A stretch of DNA of 43,665 nucleotides from NCBI GenBank assembly GCA_015665265.1, contig JADFAM010000037.1, positions 1 to 43,665 of the forward strand, written 5' to 3'. A program made the translations under genes and the position numbers. Shown here piece by piece: positions 1 through 8,215 of this stretch. The stretch is from Flavobacterium sp. (GTDB lineage: Bacteria; Bacteroidota; Bacteroidia; Flavobacteriales; Flavobacteriaceae). Below the pieces are notes generated by a model that made no database searches, was not told the DNA's origin, and saw only the letters and a program-made list of their open reading frames with translations. Position 1 is the stretch's first letter. Every line of letters begins with the position of its first letter.

Positions 1-323
1 AGACACAAATATTTGTGTTGCCTATCATTTCTACACTCTTATTTATTGGATTAACAACTTTAAATAAACATCCTCATATGTTTAATTATACTAGTCAAAT
101 AACAAAAGAAAATGCTGTACATCAATATACAAATGCAACTCGAATGATAAGGGTTTTGAAATTAGTTATTGTAGTACTTTTTGGATTAATAGTTTTTAGA
201 AAAATTCAAATTGTAAACGGACATGCAGACGGTCTTGGAACTTGGTTTTTACCTTTTACAATTGGTGTGTTTTTAATCCTAACTTTATATTTTTTAATGA
301 TGTCTATGAAAGACAAGATCTAA
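1..323 (+). CDS. DUF1648-like membrane protein, C-terminal part (5' end outside window)
   Basis: The reading frame is open to the left window edge (codons fall at 3, 6, 9 and so on), so the GTG at 15 is not a convincing start and the gene begins outside. The visible part has three hydrophobic segments: one at the very start, one near the middle (LKLVIVVLFGLIVF) and one at the end. Between the first two lies a soluble stretch with NKHPHMFNY and a Y-N-A-T-R-M motif. This arrangement resembles the C-terminal part of small DUF1648/SdpI-type membrane proteins of Flavobacteria. The family assignment is from pattern memory; function is unknown. Confidence 0.6.
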   Translation, partial: TQIFVLPIISTLLFIGLTTLNKHPHMFNYTSQITKENAVHQYTNATRMIRVLKLVIVVLFGLIVFRKIQIVNGHADGLGTWFLPFTIGVFLILTLYFLMMSMKDKI

Positions 324-381
324 TAACAAAAAACTCGACCAATTCTCAAGAGCAATAAGAATTTAGTTATTCTCACCAACC

Positions 382-410
382 TCTGAAAATACTTCTAGAT
401 TTTCAGAAGT
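382..410. repeat. Inverted repeat between convergent genes, possible terminator
   Basis: Arms TCTGAAAAT (382-390) and ATTTTCAGA (399-407) are perfect 9-bp complements around an 8-base spacer. A competing hairpin uses ACTTCT (391-396) and AGAAGT (405-410). It lies between two converging genes, where a shared terminator would be expected, but neither strand has a clear U-run after it. Confidence 0.35.
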
Positions 411-442
411 TGACAAAAATGATAAACTTCATAAAAACAACT

Positions 443-793
443 TTACTTAACTCGCTTCAAAATCATTGAAAATAGGATATAGGTAATGAAAATTATTAGA
501 CCATAGAGCGTGGTAATCATAGAGACTTTAAGACCACTTGCTAACATAGTTGGTGAAATTCCTTGTGAAGTTTCAATTACTGAAAATGCACTAAACAATC
601 CTATTAACTGACCAAGTATTCCAACAACTAAGCCCAAAGTTCCTAATGATTTTAACCATTGAATGGATTGTAGAAGTTGTTTTTCATCTCTTTTCTTAAT
701 AAGAGATAGCACAAAAACAGCCACAAGAGAAAGTAAAATAAGAGTTAGGATTCCCATAAATAAGGGCCCTCCTTGTGAAAATATATCAAACAT
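443..793 (-). CDS. Short MotA/TolQ/ExbB proton-channel family protein
   Basis: This 116-residue protein has three hydrophobic helices: residues about 10-32, 50-70 and 92-112. The stretch with GILGQLIGLFSAFSVIE followed by ISPTMLASGLKVSMITTLYG matches the pore helices of MotA/TolQ/ExbB proteins, including the conserved T-T-L-Y-G turn. Such proteins form inner-membrane proton channels that power motility, TonB or Tol machinery. It is about half the length of ExbB or TolQ, and no ExbD/TolR partner is adjacent, so its partner and process are unknown. The ATG at 793 follows an A-rich stretch. It is divergent from the LytTR regulator and has its own candidate promoter at 851-858. Confidence 0.75.
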   Translation of the reverse strand: MFDIFSQGGPLFMGILTLILLSLVAVFVLSLIKKRDEKQLLQSIQWLKSLGTLGLVVGILGQLIGLFSAFSVIETSQGISPTMLASGLKVSMITTLYGLIIFITYILFSMILKRVK

Positions 794-850
794 AATTTTA
801 ATTTTTAAAGAGATGTATTCATCTCCAGGTTTATAAATAAATTAACGTCT

Positions 851-878
851 CAAAGATAAACTGAAAAGCTGCTTACAA
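851..878 (-). promoter_or_regulatory. Candidate Bacteroidota promoter for the MotA/ExbB-like gene
   Basis: On the - strand, 858-851 reads TATCTTTG, a full match to the -7 consensus TAnnTTTG. A TTG (878-876) lies 17 bases upstream, fitting the -33 element. The predicted RNA start is about 50 bases before the ATG at 793. Only one gene supports it. Confidence 0.45.
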
Positions 879-924
879 TCAAGGTAGAATCCGTGTCGAA
901 AGTGGTAATCTATCGATAATTTTA

Positions 925-953
925 TTGAAAACTACTTTAATTGCTTAGTTTTG
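925..953 (+). promoter_or_regulatory. Candidate promoter for the LytTR gene, nearly leaderless
   Basis: TAGTTTTG at 946-953 matches TAnnTTTG exactly, with TTG at 925-927 and an 18-base spacer. The expected RNA start falls at about 957-960, on top of the ATG at 958, which would give a leaderless or nearly leaderless mRNA. Confidence 0.45.
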
Positions 954-957
954 ACAG

Positions 958-1734
958 ATGACTCTTAAAATTATTAGATTTTTAAAGACGGCTTGGTATT
1001 GGGTTTTTGCCGGTCTATTATTATTTGCTTTTTTTATTAGTAAGGGTCATTCTTTTGGTAAAATATTTTACTTTATTACTTCCCTTTTACCTGTTGTAAT
1101 TGGAACATCTTATTATGTAAACCATAAATTAATTCCAGAATTTCTATTAAGGGGAAAAAATGGGGTATTTATTTTATATGCTATTTACACTATAATCATT
1201 TCTCTTTATCTACAATACCTTGTCATTTTTATTGCCCTCATTATATTTACTTCTTTTCAATTTGGTAACCCATCTTTACTTTCTCTAAATATTGGTAACT
1301 TAAGCTTAACCATGTACCTACTCGTTTTAGTTAAAGTAATCATTGAAATTATTCAAAAACTTAGTGAAAAAGAAACCATTATAAAATCTTTAGAGAATAC
1401 AAAAGAAATTGCCACAAAAGAGTTCGCTGAAAAGATAGTTATTCGATACAATAGAGTAAATCATTCTATCTTTCTGTCAAATATTCTATACATTGAGAGC
1501 CTTTCAGATTATATTAAAGTAGTAACCTTAGACGATGAATTAGTTACAAAAGAAAGAATTAGTAAAATAAGTAGTCGCCTGCCTCCATATTTTAAAAGGA
1601 TACATAGATCATTTATTGTGAATTCACAGAAAGTAAATAGCTACAATAGTGAATTTATTACAGTTGAGGGCTCTCAGATTCCCATCAGTAGAACCTACAA
1701 AAAAGAGATCATTACTTATTTAAATAAAATATAG
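958..1734 (+). CDS. Membrane-bound LytTR-family transcriptional regulator
   Basis: The first 130 or so of 258 residues form about four transmembrane helices. A short linker follows (residues about 135-160), then a C-terminal LytTR DNA-binding domain (about 160-256). Typical LytTR features are the ILYIESLSDYIKVV strand, the R-I-H-R-S-F-I-V-N segment and a closing I-P-I-S-R-T-Y-K-K motif. There is no receiver domain, so the membrane part presumably senses a signal directly or via a partner. This architecture is common in Bacteroidota. The ATG at 958 is the only reasonable start, since the next in-frame Met lies beyond the first helices. Targets are unknown; nearby genes are candidates. Confidence 0.85.
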   Translation: MTLKIIRFLKTAWYWVFAGLLLFAFFISKGHSFGKIFYFITSLLPVVIGTSYYVNHKLIPEFLLRGKNGVFILYAIYTIIISLYLQYLVIFIALIIFTSFQFGNPSLLSLNIGNLSLTMYLLVLVKVIIEIIQKLSEKETIIKSLENTKEIATKEFAEKIVIRYNRVNHSIFLSNILYIESLSDYIKVVTLDDELVTKERISKISSRLPPYFKRIHRSFIVNSQKVNSYNSEFITVEGSQIPISRTYKKEIITYLNKI

Positions 1735-1794
1735 AGAGAAAAGAAGTAAAAAAATTAATCTCTAATATTACAGTTATTTAAAATTAACAACTTT

Positions 1795-1802
1795 TAAGTT
1801 TG
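1795..1802 (+). promoter_or_regulatory. Candidate -7 element before the M20 amidohydrolase operon
   Basis: TAAGTTTG matches TAnnTTTG. No clear TTG was found at -33, so this is a weaker call. The predicted RNA start would lie at about 1807, some 65 bases before the ATG at 1873. Confidence 0.3.
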
Positions 1803-1812
1803 GATACTGATG

Positions 1813-1826
1813 ATTGATGCATCAAT
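1813..1826. promoter_or_regulatory. Perfect 14-bp palindrome ATTGATGCATCAAT, possible operator
   Basis: The 14 bases are an exact inverted repeat with no spacer. It sits just downstream of the candidate -7 element at 1795-1802 and before the ATG at 1873, where a dimeric repressor could block transcription. No regulator is identified. Confidence 0.3.
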
Positions 1827-1872
1827 TAAACTTGATTTTAGTATATTTATTTATTAATCATTTATTAAAGTC

Positions 1873-3300
1873 ATGAAAAATAAAAGCATCATTCTTCTAT
1901 GTACCCTCTTCATTTCTATAGCTGCTTCAGCTCAAACAACTAAAAAATCTGTTTTAAACCAGTTAGATACACAAAGGGAAAAATACGGTGCTATTGCCAT
2001 GAAAATTTGGAATTTAGCAGAAATGGGATATTTAGAAGAACAGAGCTCTTCACTTTTACAACAAACATTATCAAATGAAGGCTTTACCATAAAAAAAGGT
2101 GTTGCCAACATTCCTACAGCTTTTGTAGCAGAATACGGCTCTGGACTTCCAATTATAGCGATTCTAGGAGAATTTGATGCCTTACCAGGCTTATCACAAC
2201 AAGCACTCCCGGAAAAAAAATCTGCCAATGCTGAAGCGGGTCATGCATGTGGTCACCATTTATTTGGAACAGCTTCTTCAGCAGCAGCTATAGCAGTAAA
2301 AGAATGGATGGAAAACACTAAACAAAAAGGGACTATTAGGTTTTATGGCTGCCCAGCAGAAGAAGGTGGTGGAGCTAAAGTATACATGGCTAGAGAAGGA
2401 TTGTTTGATGATGTTGATATTGCACTTCACTGGCATCCAGGTTCTCAAAATGCAGCAAGTGCAGCAGCAGCTCTTGCAAATATTTCTGCAAAATTTAGGT
2501 TTTATGGTGTTTCTGCTCATGCAGCTGGAGCTCCAGAAAAAGGAAGATCTTCTTTAGATGGTGTTGAGGCCATGAATGCAATGGTAAATATGATGCGTGA
2601 ACATGTTCCACAAGAAGCAAGAATTCATTATGTAATTACAGATGGGGGAAAAGCGCCAAACGTTGTTCCAGATTTTGCTGAAGTGTATTATTATTCTAGA
2701 CATTATAGCAGAGAAGTTGTGCGTAGTATTTTTAATAGAATTGTAAAGGCTGGTGAAGGTGCTGCTCTTGGAACAGGTACTACCATGAAATATGAAATAG
2801 TAAATGGTGTTCATGAGCTACTGCCTAATCTTACTCTTCAAAAGTTAGTTCATAATAATTTAACTTCTATTGGGGGGATAACTTATTCTCCAGAAGAAAA
2901 AGAATTTGCTGATAAAATAGCACTAAGTTTGGGGCAAAAAGAAGCTGATATTGATAGGGCTTTAAGTATACAACCCTACAAAGAAGAAGCACGTGCCTAT
3001 GGTTCTACAGATGTAGGAGATGTAAGTTTTGTAGTGCCCACTGTTGGTTTTGGAACTGCAACTTGGGTTCCAGGTACTTCTGCTCACAGTTGGCAAGCTG
3101 TAGCTGCTGGTGGAACCACGATAGGAGAAAAAGGAATGATGGTTGCTGCAAAAACACTCACCGCCACTGCCATAGACTTATTTAAAAATAAAGAGTTCAT
3201 AGAAAAAGCAACCGTAGAATTTAACAACAGAAGAGGTAAAAATTTTATTTATAAGCCTCTTTTAGGCAATAGACCTCCAGCATTAGATTATAGAAAATAA
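1873..3300 (+). CDS. Exported M20-family amidohydrolase (AbgB-like)
   Basis: This 475-residue zinc peptidase-fold protein begins with a cleavable signal peptide (hydrophobic core, then SAQ at residues 19-21). M20D hallmarks are visible: EFDALPGL, the metal motif HACGHH, the PAEEGGG pair of acidic residues, a later W-H-P-G motif, and a closing A-H-S-W-Q. The pattern is closest to AbgB, the p-aminobenzoyl-glutamate hydrolase subunit, and to related amidohydrolases that cleave an amide bond next to an amino acid. The substrate cannot be told from sequence. It would act in the periplasm or outside. It heads a run of four genes with gaps of 11 and 2 bases and a 4-base overlap. Confidence 0.88.
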   Translation: MKNKSIILLCTLFISIAASAQTTKKSVLNQLDTQREKYGAIAMKIWNLAEMGYLEEQSSSLLQQTLSNEGFTIKKGVANIPTAFVAEYGSGLPIIAILGEFDALPGLSQQALPEKKSANAEAGHACGHHLFGTASSAAAIAVKEWMENTKQKGTIRFYGCPAEEGGGAKVYMAREGLFDDVDIALHWHPGSQNAASAAAALANISAKFRFYGVSAHAAGAPEKGRSSLDGVEAMNAMVNMMREHVPQEARIHYVITDGGKAPNVVPDFAEVYYYSRHYSREVVRSIFNRIVKAGEGAALGTGTTMKYEIVNGVHELLPNLTLQKLVHNNLTSIGGITYSPEEKEFADKIALSLGQKEADIDRALSIQPYKEEARAYGSTDVGDVSFVVPTVGFGTATWVPGTSAHSWQAVAAGGTTIGEKGMMVAAKTLTATAIDLFKNKEFIEKATVEFNNRRGKNFIYKPLLGNRPPALDYRK

Positions 3301-3311
3301 CCTTTTACAAA

Positions 3312-3614
3312 ATGATTTTAACAGCTATTATTTTTATTGTTTTAGGAGTATTAATAAAATATGTTAAAATGTATTTTTTAATAGCTGGCTATAACACGAT
3401 GTCTAAAAAAGAAAAAGAAAAGTATGATATTAAAGGAATAGCAACTGTTTTTAAAAATGCTATGTTTGGGATGGCTTTTATCATCATCATTGGCTATTGT
3501 CTTTCACTATTTTTAAAAAATTTAGCGATTCAAAATTATGTTTTTTGGATTTCTATAGCCATAGGAACTCCTTACTTAATAATAAAATCAAATTCAAAAG
3601 AATTTAAACAATAA
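3312..3614 (+). CDS. DUF3784-like small membrane protein
   Basis: This 100-residue protein has one N-terminal helix (about residues 2-25), a soluble hairpin with GYNTMSKKEKEKYD, and two more helices (about 48-70 and 74-90). The G-Y-N-T-M-S-K motif followed by K-Y-D is typical of DUF3784. No function is established. It starts 11 bases after the M20 gene and ends 2 bases before the acetyltransferase, so it is probably co-transcribed with them. Confidence 0.75.
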   Translation: MILTAIIFIVLGVLIKYVKMYFLIAGYNTMSKKEKEKYDIKGIATVFKNAMFGMAFIIIIGYCLSLFLKNLAIQNYVFWISIAIGTPYLIIKSNSKEFKQ

Positions 3615-3616
3615 CA

Positions 3617-4150
3617 ATGAATTTAACTGTTTCAATAACAAACAGTAATATAGAAGATCTATCAGAAATTTTCACCCTCTACCGCTTAGCAACTGAGTTT
3701 CAAAAAATAAAATTTCCTGGTAATTGTTGGCCTACATTTAAAGAAAAATTAATTGTCAATGAAATTAATGAAAACAGGCAATTTAAATTAATCATTGAAA
3801 ATAAAATTGCCTGTATTTGGGCCATTACATTTAATGATGTTGATATCTGGGAAGACAAAGAAAATAATTGTTCTTTATATATTCATAGAATAGCCACAAA
3901 CCCAGAATTTAGAGGTAATAATTTTGTTGAGACTATTGTTGATTGGGCAAAAAAATTTGCGCTTGATAAGAATATAAGCTTTATAAGACTGGATACTTGT
4001 GGGAAAAATGATCGGTTAATTAAACATTACAAAAATTGTGGATTTAACTTTCTTGGAGTTAAAAAACTAAAAAATACGTTCAAATTACCTCTGCATTATC
4101 ATAATGCTGATGTTTGTTTTTTTGAAATAAGCTTAAAACAAGAGCTATGA
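3617..4150 (+). CDS. GNAT-family N-acetyltransferase
   Basis: The 177-residue protein has the GNAT fold. The strand with LYIHRIATNPEFRGNNF carries the R-G-x-x-x acetyl-CoA pyrophosphate-binding loop, and the later stretch with IRLDTCGKNDRLIKHYKNCG is the typical helix and C-terminal motif containing Y-x-x-x-G-F. It should transfer an acetyl group from acetyl-CoA to an amine; the acceptor is unknown. Its stop overlaps the start of the next gene (ATGA at 4147-4150), which suggests translational coupling. Confidence 0.85.
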   Translation: MNLTVSITNSNIEDLSEIFTLYRLATEFQKIKFPGNCWPTFKEKLIVNEINENRQFKLIIENKIACIWAITFNDVDIWEDKENNCSLYIHRIATNPEFRGNNFVETIVDWAKKFALDKNISFIRLDTCGKNDRLIKHYKNCGFNFLGVKKLKNTFKLPLHYHNADVCFFEISLKQEL

Positions 4151-5016
4151 AAACTAAATTCTTTTTTTACCTAATAATAGCTTTTTCCCTTTTTTATTCG
4201 TGTACTAAACCAATGCAGAACAAAGTTTTAATTATAGGAATAGATGGCTGTAGGCCCGATGCTCTTATAAGTGCTTCTACTCCTAACATAGACAAACTAT
4301 GGAAGAATGGAGCTTATTCTTTTCATACTAAAACTGACGATATTAGTTATAGTGGTAGCTGCTGGACAGGAATGCTAACTGGTGTTTGGCATGCCAAACA
4401 TAACGTATTAAGCAACAAATACTTAGATCCAAATATTGAGGAATTTCCACACTTTTTTAATAGAGTGAAAACATTTAATTCAAATTTAAAAACCTATTCT
4501 ATTACTCATTGGAGCCCACTTCATACAATCCTTCAAAATGGAGATGCCGATATTGCCTTAGATTTTGATAGTGATCAAAAAGTTACTAATGAAGCGGTAA
4601 AAGTATTGTTGCATAATGATGTTGATGCCATGTTTATTCATTTAGATGATGTTGATCATTCGGGGCACAGTTCTGGTTTTCATCCAGAAAATAAAGAATA
4701 CCTTTCTACTATTGAAAACACTGACATAAACGTTGGTAAAATGATATCCGCTTTAAAAAAAAGAGATCATTATCTAAATGAAAATTGGTTAATCATAATC
4801 TCTACAGATCATGGGGGGAGTGAAAAAACCCACGGAAAAAATACTCCAGAACATGCAACAATATTCTACATAGTGTCTGGAAAAAGCGCTGCAAAAGGAA
4901 AAATTCAAACTCAGGTAAATATTGTTGATGTTGCCGTTTCTGCTATGCAGCATTTAGGGCTAGACATTAAGGATGAATGGAATTTAGATGGAAAGCCTAT
5001 TGGGCTGATACATTGA
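4147..5016 (+). CDS. Phosphodiesterase/alkaline phosphatase-superfamily lipoprotein
   Basis: The 289-residue protein starts with a lipoprotein signal ending in F-Y-S-C (Cys at residue 19). The type I phosphodiesterase/nucleotide pyrophosphatase pattern follows: IGIDGCRPDA with the first metal Asp, SYSGSCWTGMLTG around the nucleophile (Ser here; many relatives use Thr), HLDDVDHSGHSSGF and STDHGG for metal binding, and a final E-H-A-T segment. It probably hydrolyses phosphodiester or phosphomonoester bonds at the cell envelope. It is shorter than the roughly 400-residue bacterial NPP enzymes and may be a minimal catalytic core. It is last in the four-gene run. Confidence 0.82.
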   Translation: MKTKFFFYLIIAFSLFYSCTKPMQNKVLIIGIDGCRPDALISASTPNIDKLWKNGAYSFHTKTDDISYSGSCWTGMLTGVWHAKHNVLSNKYLDPNIEEFPHFFNRVKTFNSNLKTYSITHWSPLHTILQNGDADIALDFDSDQKVTNEAVKVLLHNDVDAMFIHLDDVDHSGHSSGFHPENKEYLSTIENTDINVGKMISALKKRDHYLNENWLIIISTDHGGSEKTHGKNTPEHATIFYIVSGKSAAKGKIQTQVNIVDVAVSAMQHLGLDIKDEWNLDGKPIGLIH

Positions 5017-5172
5017 GTAATTTTTAAATGAAAACAAGTAATTTACATAGTGTACTATATTTTAAATTCTAATGAAATCTTCTGGTTTGATTTGAATTTT
5101 ATTAAATTAGATATTTGTATTATTATTCTCAACTAATTAATATTTCAAGGGTACTAATCAATCATCTTATTT

Positions 5173-6309
5173 ATGAGTTTTATAAACAATCCAACATATG
5201 TTTTAACTGTATTAAGCCTTGTGGTCATTTTAGGTGTTTATGTAGGTAAAACTAAACTTGGTAAACATCTTGGAGCAGCGTTGCTAATTATCATTTTTAC
5301 AGCCATACTAGCCAACTTGAAAGTGATTCCTTCTGCATCAACAAGCATTCCATTGTATGAGGGTATTTTTACCTATGTTGCTCCGATTTCTATTTTTTAT
5401 TTATTACTAAACATCAATTTATCGTCTATCAAAAGAGCAGGAATCCCAATGATTGGCTTATTTATCTTAGGGTCTTTTGCAACCGCATTAGGTATTCTTA
5501 TCTCATGGTATGTATTAACCCCTGAAAATACCTTAGGTGAAGATGGTAAAATTATTGCAGGAATGCTCACCGGAACATATACTGGTGGTAGTATAAATTT
5601 TAATGCGATTGCCTTAGAGTATGGATTTCAAAAAAAAGGTGCTTTGTATGCAGGAACGATTGCGGTAGACAATGTAATTACCACTCTGTGGATCATTGTA
5701 ACTCTCGCGTTTCCTATACTTCTTTCTCGTTTTTGGCCAGCTAAAACAAGAATAAAAAGATCCCAAGAAAATGAAGAGTTTATTGAAGATGAAAGCATCA
5801 ATTTAACATCACTTATGTGGTTGGTTTTTTTAGGTTTAGGTGCTTACTATGTATCTGATGAATTAAAAAAGTATGTCCCTCAAGTTCCTTCTATTATAAC
5901 CATTTCAACCATAGGAATCTTGTTAGCTCAAACAACATTTGTTTCTAAATTAAAAGGAAGCCATAATTTAGGGTTGTATTTAGTATTTCTATTTTTAGCG
6001 GTCATTGGAGCGTATTGTGAACTTGCTGCTGTAATAGACCTTAAAGACCTTGGGCTTACCCTGCTATTGTTTGCAGGTTTTTCAGTAGTATTTCACGGTG
6101 TAATTATTATCTTAGTTGGTGGGTTTATATATCGTGATTGGGAAATGATTGCAATTGTAAGTCAAGCCAATGTTGGCGGCAGCACTACAGCCATTGCTTT
6201 AGCAGAATCTTTTAACAGAAAAGAATTAATAGTGCCCGCAATTTTAGTAGGATCTTTAGGAAATGCTTTAGGTACCTACTTAGGTTTTTTAGTAATTTAT
6301 ATACTTTAA
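5173..6309 (+). CDS. DUF819-family membrane protein, transporter-like
   Basis: The 378-residue protein is almost entirely hydrophobic, with about ten or eleven helices. Two similar motifs in the two halves, GTYTGGSINFNAIA and NVGGSTTAIALAESF, point to an internal duplication with inverted topology, as in many secondary transporters. This layout is that of DUF819 (YjcL-like). The substrate is unknown. The aromatic amino acid hydroxylase begins only 15 bases after its stop, so the pair is likely co-transcribed, which makes an aromatic amino acid or a derived compound a reasonable guess and no more. Confidence 0.85.
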   Translation: MSFINNPTYVLTVLSLVVILGVYVGKTKLGKHLGAALLIIIFTAILANLKVIPSASTSIPLYEGIFTYVAPISIFYLLLNINLSSIKRAGIPMIGLFILGSFATALGILISWYVLTPENTLGEDGKIIAGMLTGTYTGGSINFNAIALEYGFQKKGALYAGTIAVDNVITTLWIIVTLAFPILLSRFWPAKTRIKRSQENEEFIEDESINLTSLMWLVFLGLGAYYVSDELKKYVPQVPSIITISTIGILLAQTTFVSKLKGSHNLGLYLVFLFLAVIGAYCELAAVIDLKDLGLTLLLFAGFSVVFHGVIIILVGGFIYRDWEMIAIVSQANVGGSTTAIALAESFNRKELIVPAILVGSLGNALGTYLGFLVIYIL

Positions 6310-6324
6310 AATTAAAAAAATCGA

Positions 6325-8073
6325 ATGTCAAATAAACAAGACTATAGAAGTAATGAATTAATTGATAGACTGCCTAAGCACCTTAAACAGTTTATCAAAC
6401 CCCAAAATTACGAGGATTATTCTCCTATAAATCAAGCTGTGTGGAGATATGTAATGAGGCGTTTATTAAAGTATTTAACAGAAGTAGCTCACTCATCATA
6501 TTTAACTGGATTAGAAAAAACTGGTGTTCGTATTGAAGAAATCCCAAACATGTATGGGATGAATAGAATCCTAAAAGAAATTGGTTGGGCTGCAGTAGCG
6601 GTAGATGGATTTATACCTCCTAATGCATTCATGGAATTCCAGGCATATAAAGTTCTAGTTATTGCTTCAGACATAAGACAACTCGAGAATATTGAGTACA
6701 CCCCTGCACCCGATATTATTCATGAATCTGCTGGTCATGCGCCCATCATTGCAAATCCTGATTATGCAGAATATTTAAGAAGATTAGGAGATATTGGATC
6801 AAAAGCAATTCTATCTAAACATGATATGGATTTATACGAAGCTGTTAGGAAATTGTCTATTCTAAAAGAAGCTGAGGGTATTAGTGAAAAAGAAATTCAT
6901 GCTGTAGAAATGGAGATTTATGCCCTTCAAAGTAAGAAAGTAAAGCTCTCGGAGATGGCACAAATGAGAAACTTACAATGGTGGACAGTTGAATATGGAT
7001 TAATCGGAGACCTAAACAATCCTAAAATATATGGTGCAGGGCTATTGTCTTCAATTGGAGAAAGTATTTCATGTTTAAAAAGTGATGTGAAAAAAACCCC
7101 CTACACATTGGCTGCTGCACAACAACCGTTTGATGTTACTAAGCCACAACCACAATTATATGTTACTCCAAGCTTTCCTCATTTAATGGAAGTTCTAGAA
7201 GAATTTGCAGATACCTTAAGTTTACGACTAGGAGGAAGAGAAGGAATTCAGAAACTGATAGAATCTCAAATGGTTGGTAGTATAGAGTTAACAACCGGGC
7301 TACAAGTATCTGGCAAGTTTTCCAGAATACTATTAGATGAAAATAATAAGGTTGTCTTTTATCAAACCAAGGGGCCTTCAGCACTTGCCTACAGAGAAAA
7401 GGAGTTAATCGGTCATGGAATAACCTATCATAAAAACGGCATAAGCTCTCCATTAGGAAAGTTAAAAAATATTGAACTTGCTATTGAAGATATGGGTCCA
7501 ACTGATTTAAAATTGTATCATTTTTATGATGGAAAGTGGCTTTCCTTTGAATTTGAAAGCGGGATTAAAGTAGAGGGATTAAATATTACCGGTATCAGAA
7601 ATGCACAGGGAAAACTAATTTTAATACGATTGAAAGACTGCACCATTACCTATAAAAATGAATATTTATTTTTACCTGAACATGGAATCTATGATATGAT
7701 TGTAGGAAAGGACATTGTCTCGGCTTTTGCCGGTGCTGCTGATAGCAATTCATTCCCAAATTTATATGCAGAATCTTCAACCTTAACAATTAAGCCAACA
7801 AAAAATAAGACTGTAAAAAAACTAGAAAAATATTATGGAGTGGTTCGAAATTATAGAAAGGAGAATAAAAGTGATCCTGAGTTGTTAAAAAACTTATTTA
7901 AGGAAGTAACTGCTCTGTATCCAAAAGAATGGCTTCTTTTTATTGAAATTATTGAACTTTCTAATGACAAAAAACTAAATCAGTTAATTAAAAACTATTT
8001 TGGTAACCTCATCTCTTTACATCCTGAATTAGATTCACTCATTTCTGATGGAATTAAAATGATAAAACCTTAA
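6325..8073 (+). CDS. Aromatic amino acid hydroxylase with insertion and long C-terminal extension
   Basis: The N-terminal 320 or so of 582 residues are a pterin-dependent, non-haem-iron hydroxylase of the phenylalanine/tyrosine/tryptophan family. The iron ligands are H133 and H138 in TPAPDIIHESAGHAP and E223 in WWTVEYGL. In bacterial phenylalanine hydroxylase the second His and the Glu are about 41 residues apart; here the spacing is 85, so roughly 44 mostly charged, helical residues are inserted (about 160-210). Residues 330-580 form an extension unlike the eukaryotic regulatory domain. The enzyme should hydroxylate an aromatic amino acid using O2 and a reduced pterin; sequence alone does not say which. 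ATG at 6325. Confidence 0.88.
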   Translation: MSNKQDYRSNELIDRLPKHLKQFIKPQNYEDYSPINQAVWRYVMRRLLKYLTEVAHSSYLTGLEKTGVRIEEIPNMYGMNRILKEIGWAAVAVDGFIPPNAFMEFQAYKVLVIASDIRQLENIEYTPAPDIIHESAGHAPIIANPDYAEYLRRLGDIGSKAILSKHDMDLYEAVRKLSILKEAEGISEKEIHAVEMEIYALQSKKVKLSEMAQMRNLQWWTVEYGLIGDLNNPKIYGAGLLSSIGESISCLKSDVKKTPYTLAAAQQPFDVTKPQPQLYVTPSFPHLMEVLEEFADTLSLRLGGREGIQKLIESQMVGSIELTTGLQVSGKFSRILLDENNKVVFYQTKGPSALAYREKELIGHGITYHKNGISSPLGKLKNIELAIEDMGPTDLKLYHFYDGKWLSFEFESGIKVEGLNITGIRNAQGKLILIRLKDCTITYKNEYLFLPEHGIYDMIVGKDIVSAFAGAADSNSFPNLYAESSTLTIKPTKNKTVKKLEKYYGVVRNYRKENKSDPELLKNLFKEVTALYPKEWLLFIEIIELSNDKKLNQLIKNYFGNLISLHPELDSLISDGIKMIKP

Positions 8074-8215
8074 TTGCTTAATAATTTAATTAGTTTACCA
8101 TCAACCTTTTTACCAAAAAAATTCTTGGGTCTATTAGATTTTTATTTATTAATTTAGTGCGTTTTCAAAACTACAAGAAATACAAAATATATTAGGGAAA
8201 ATTATAGTAATACAA

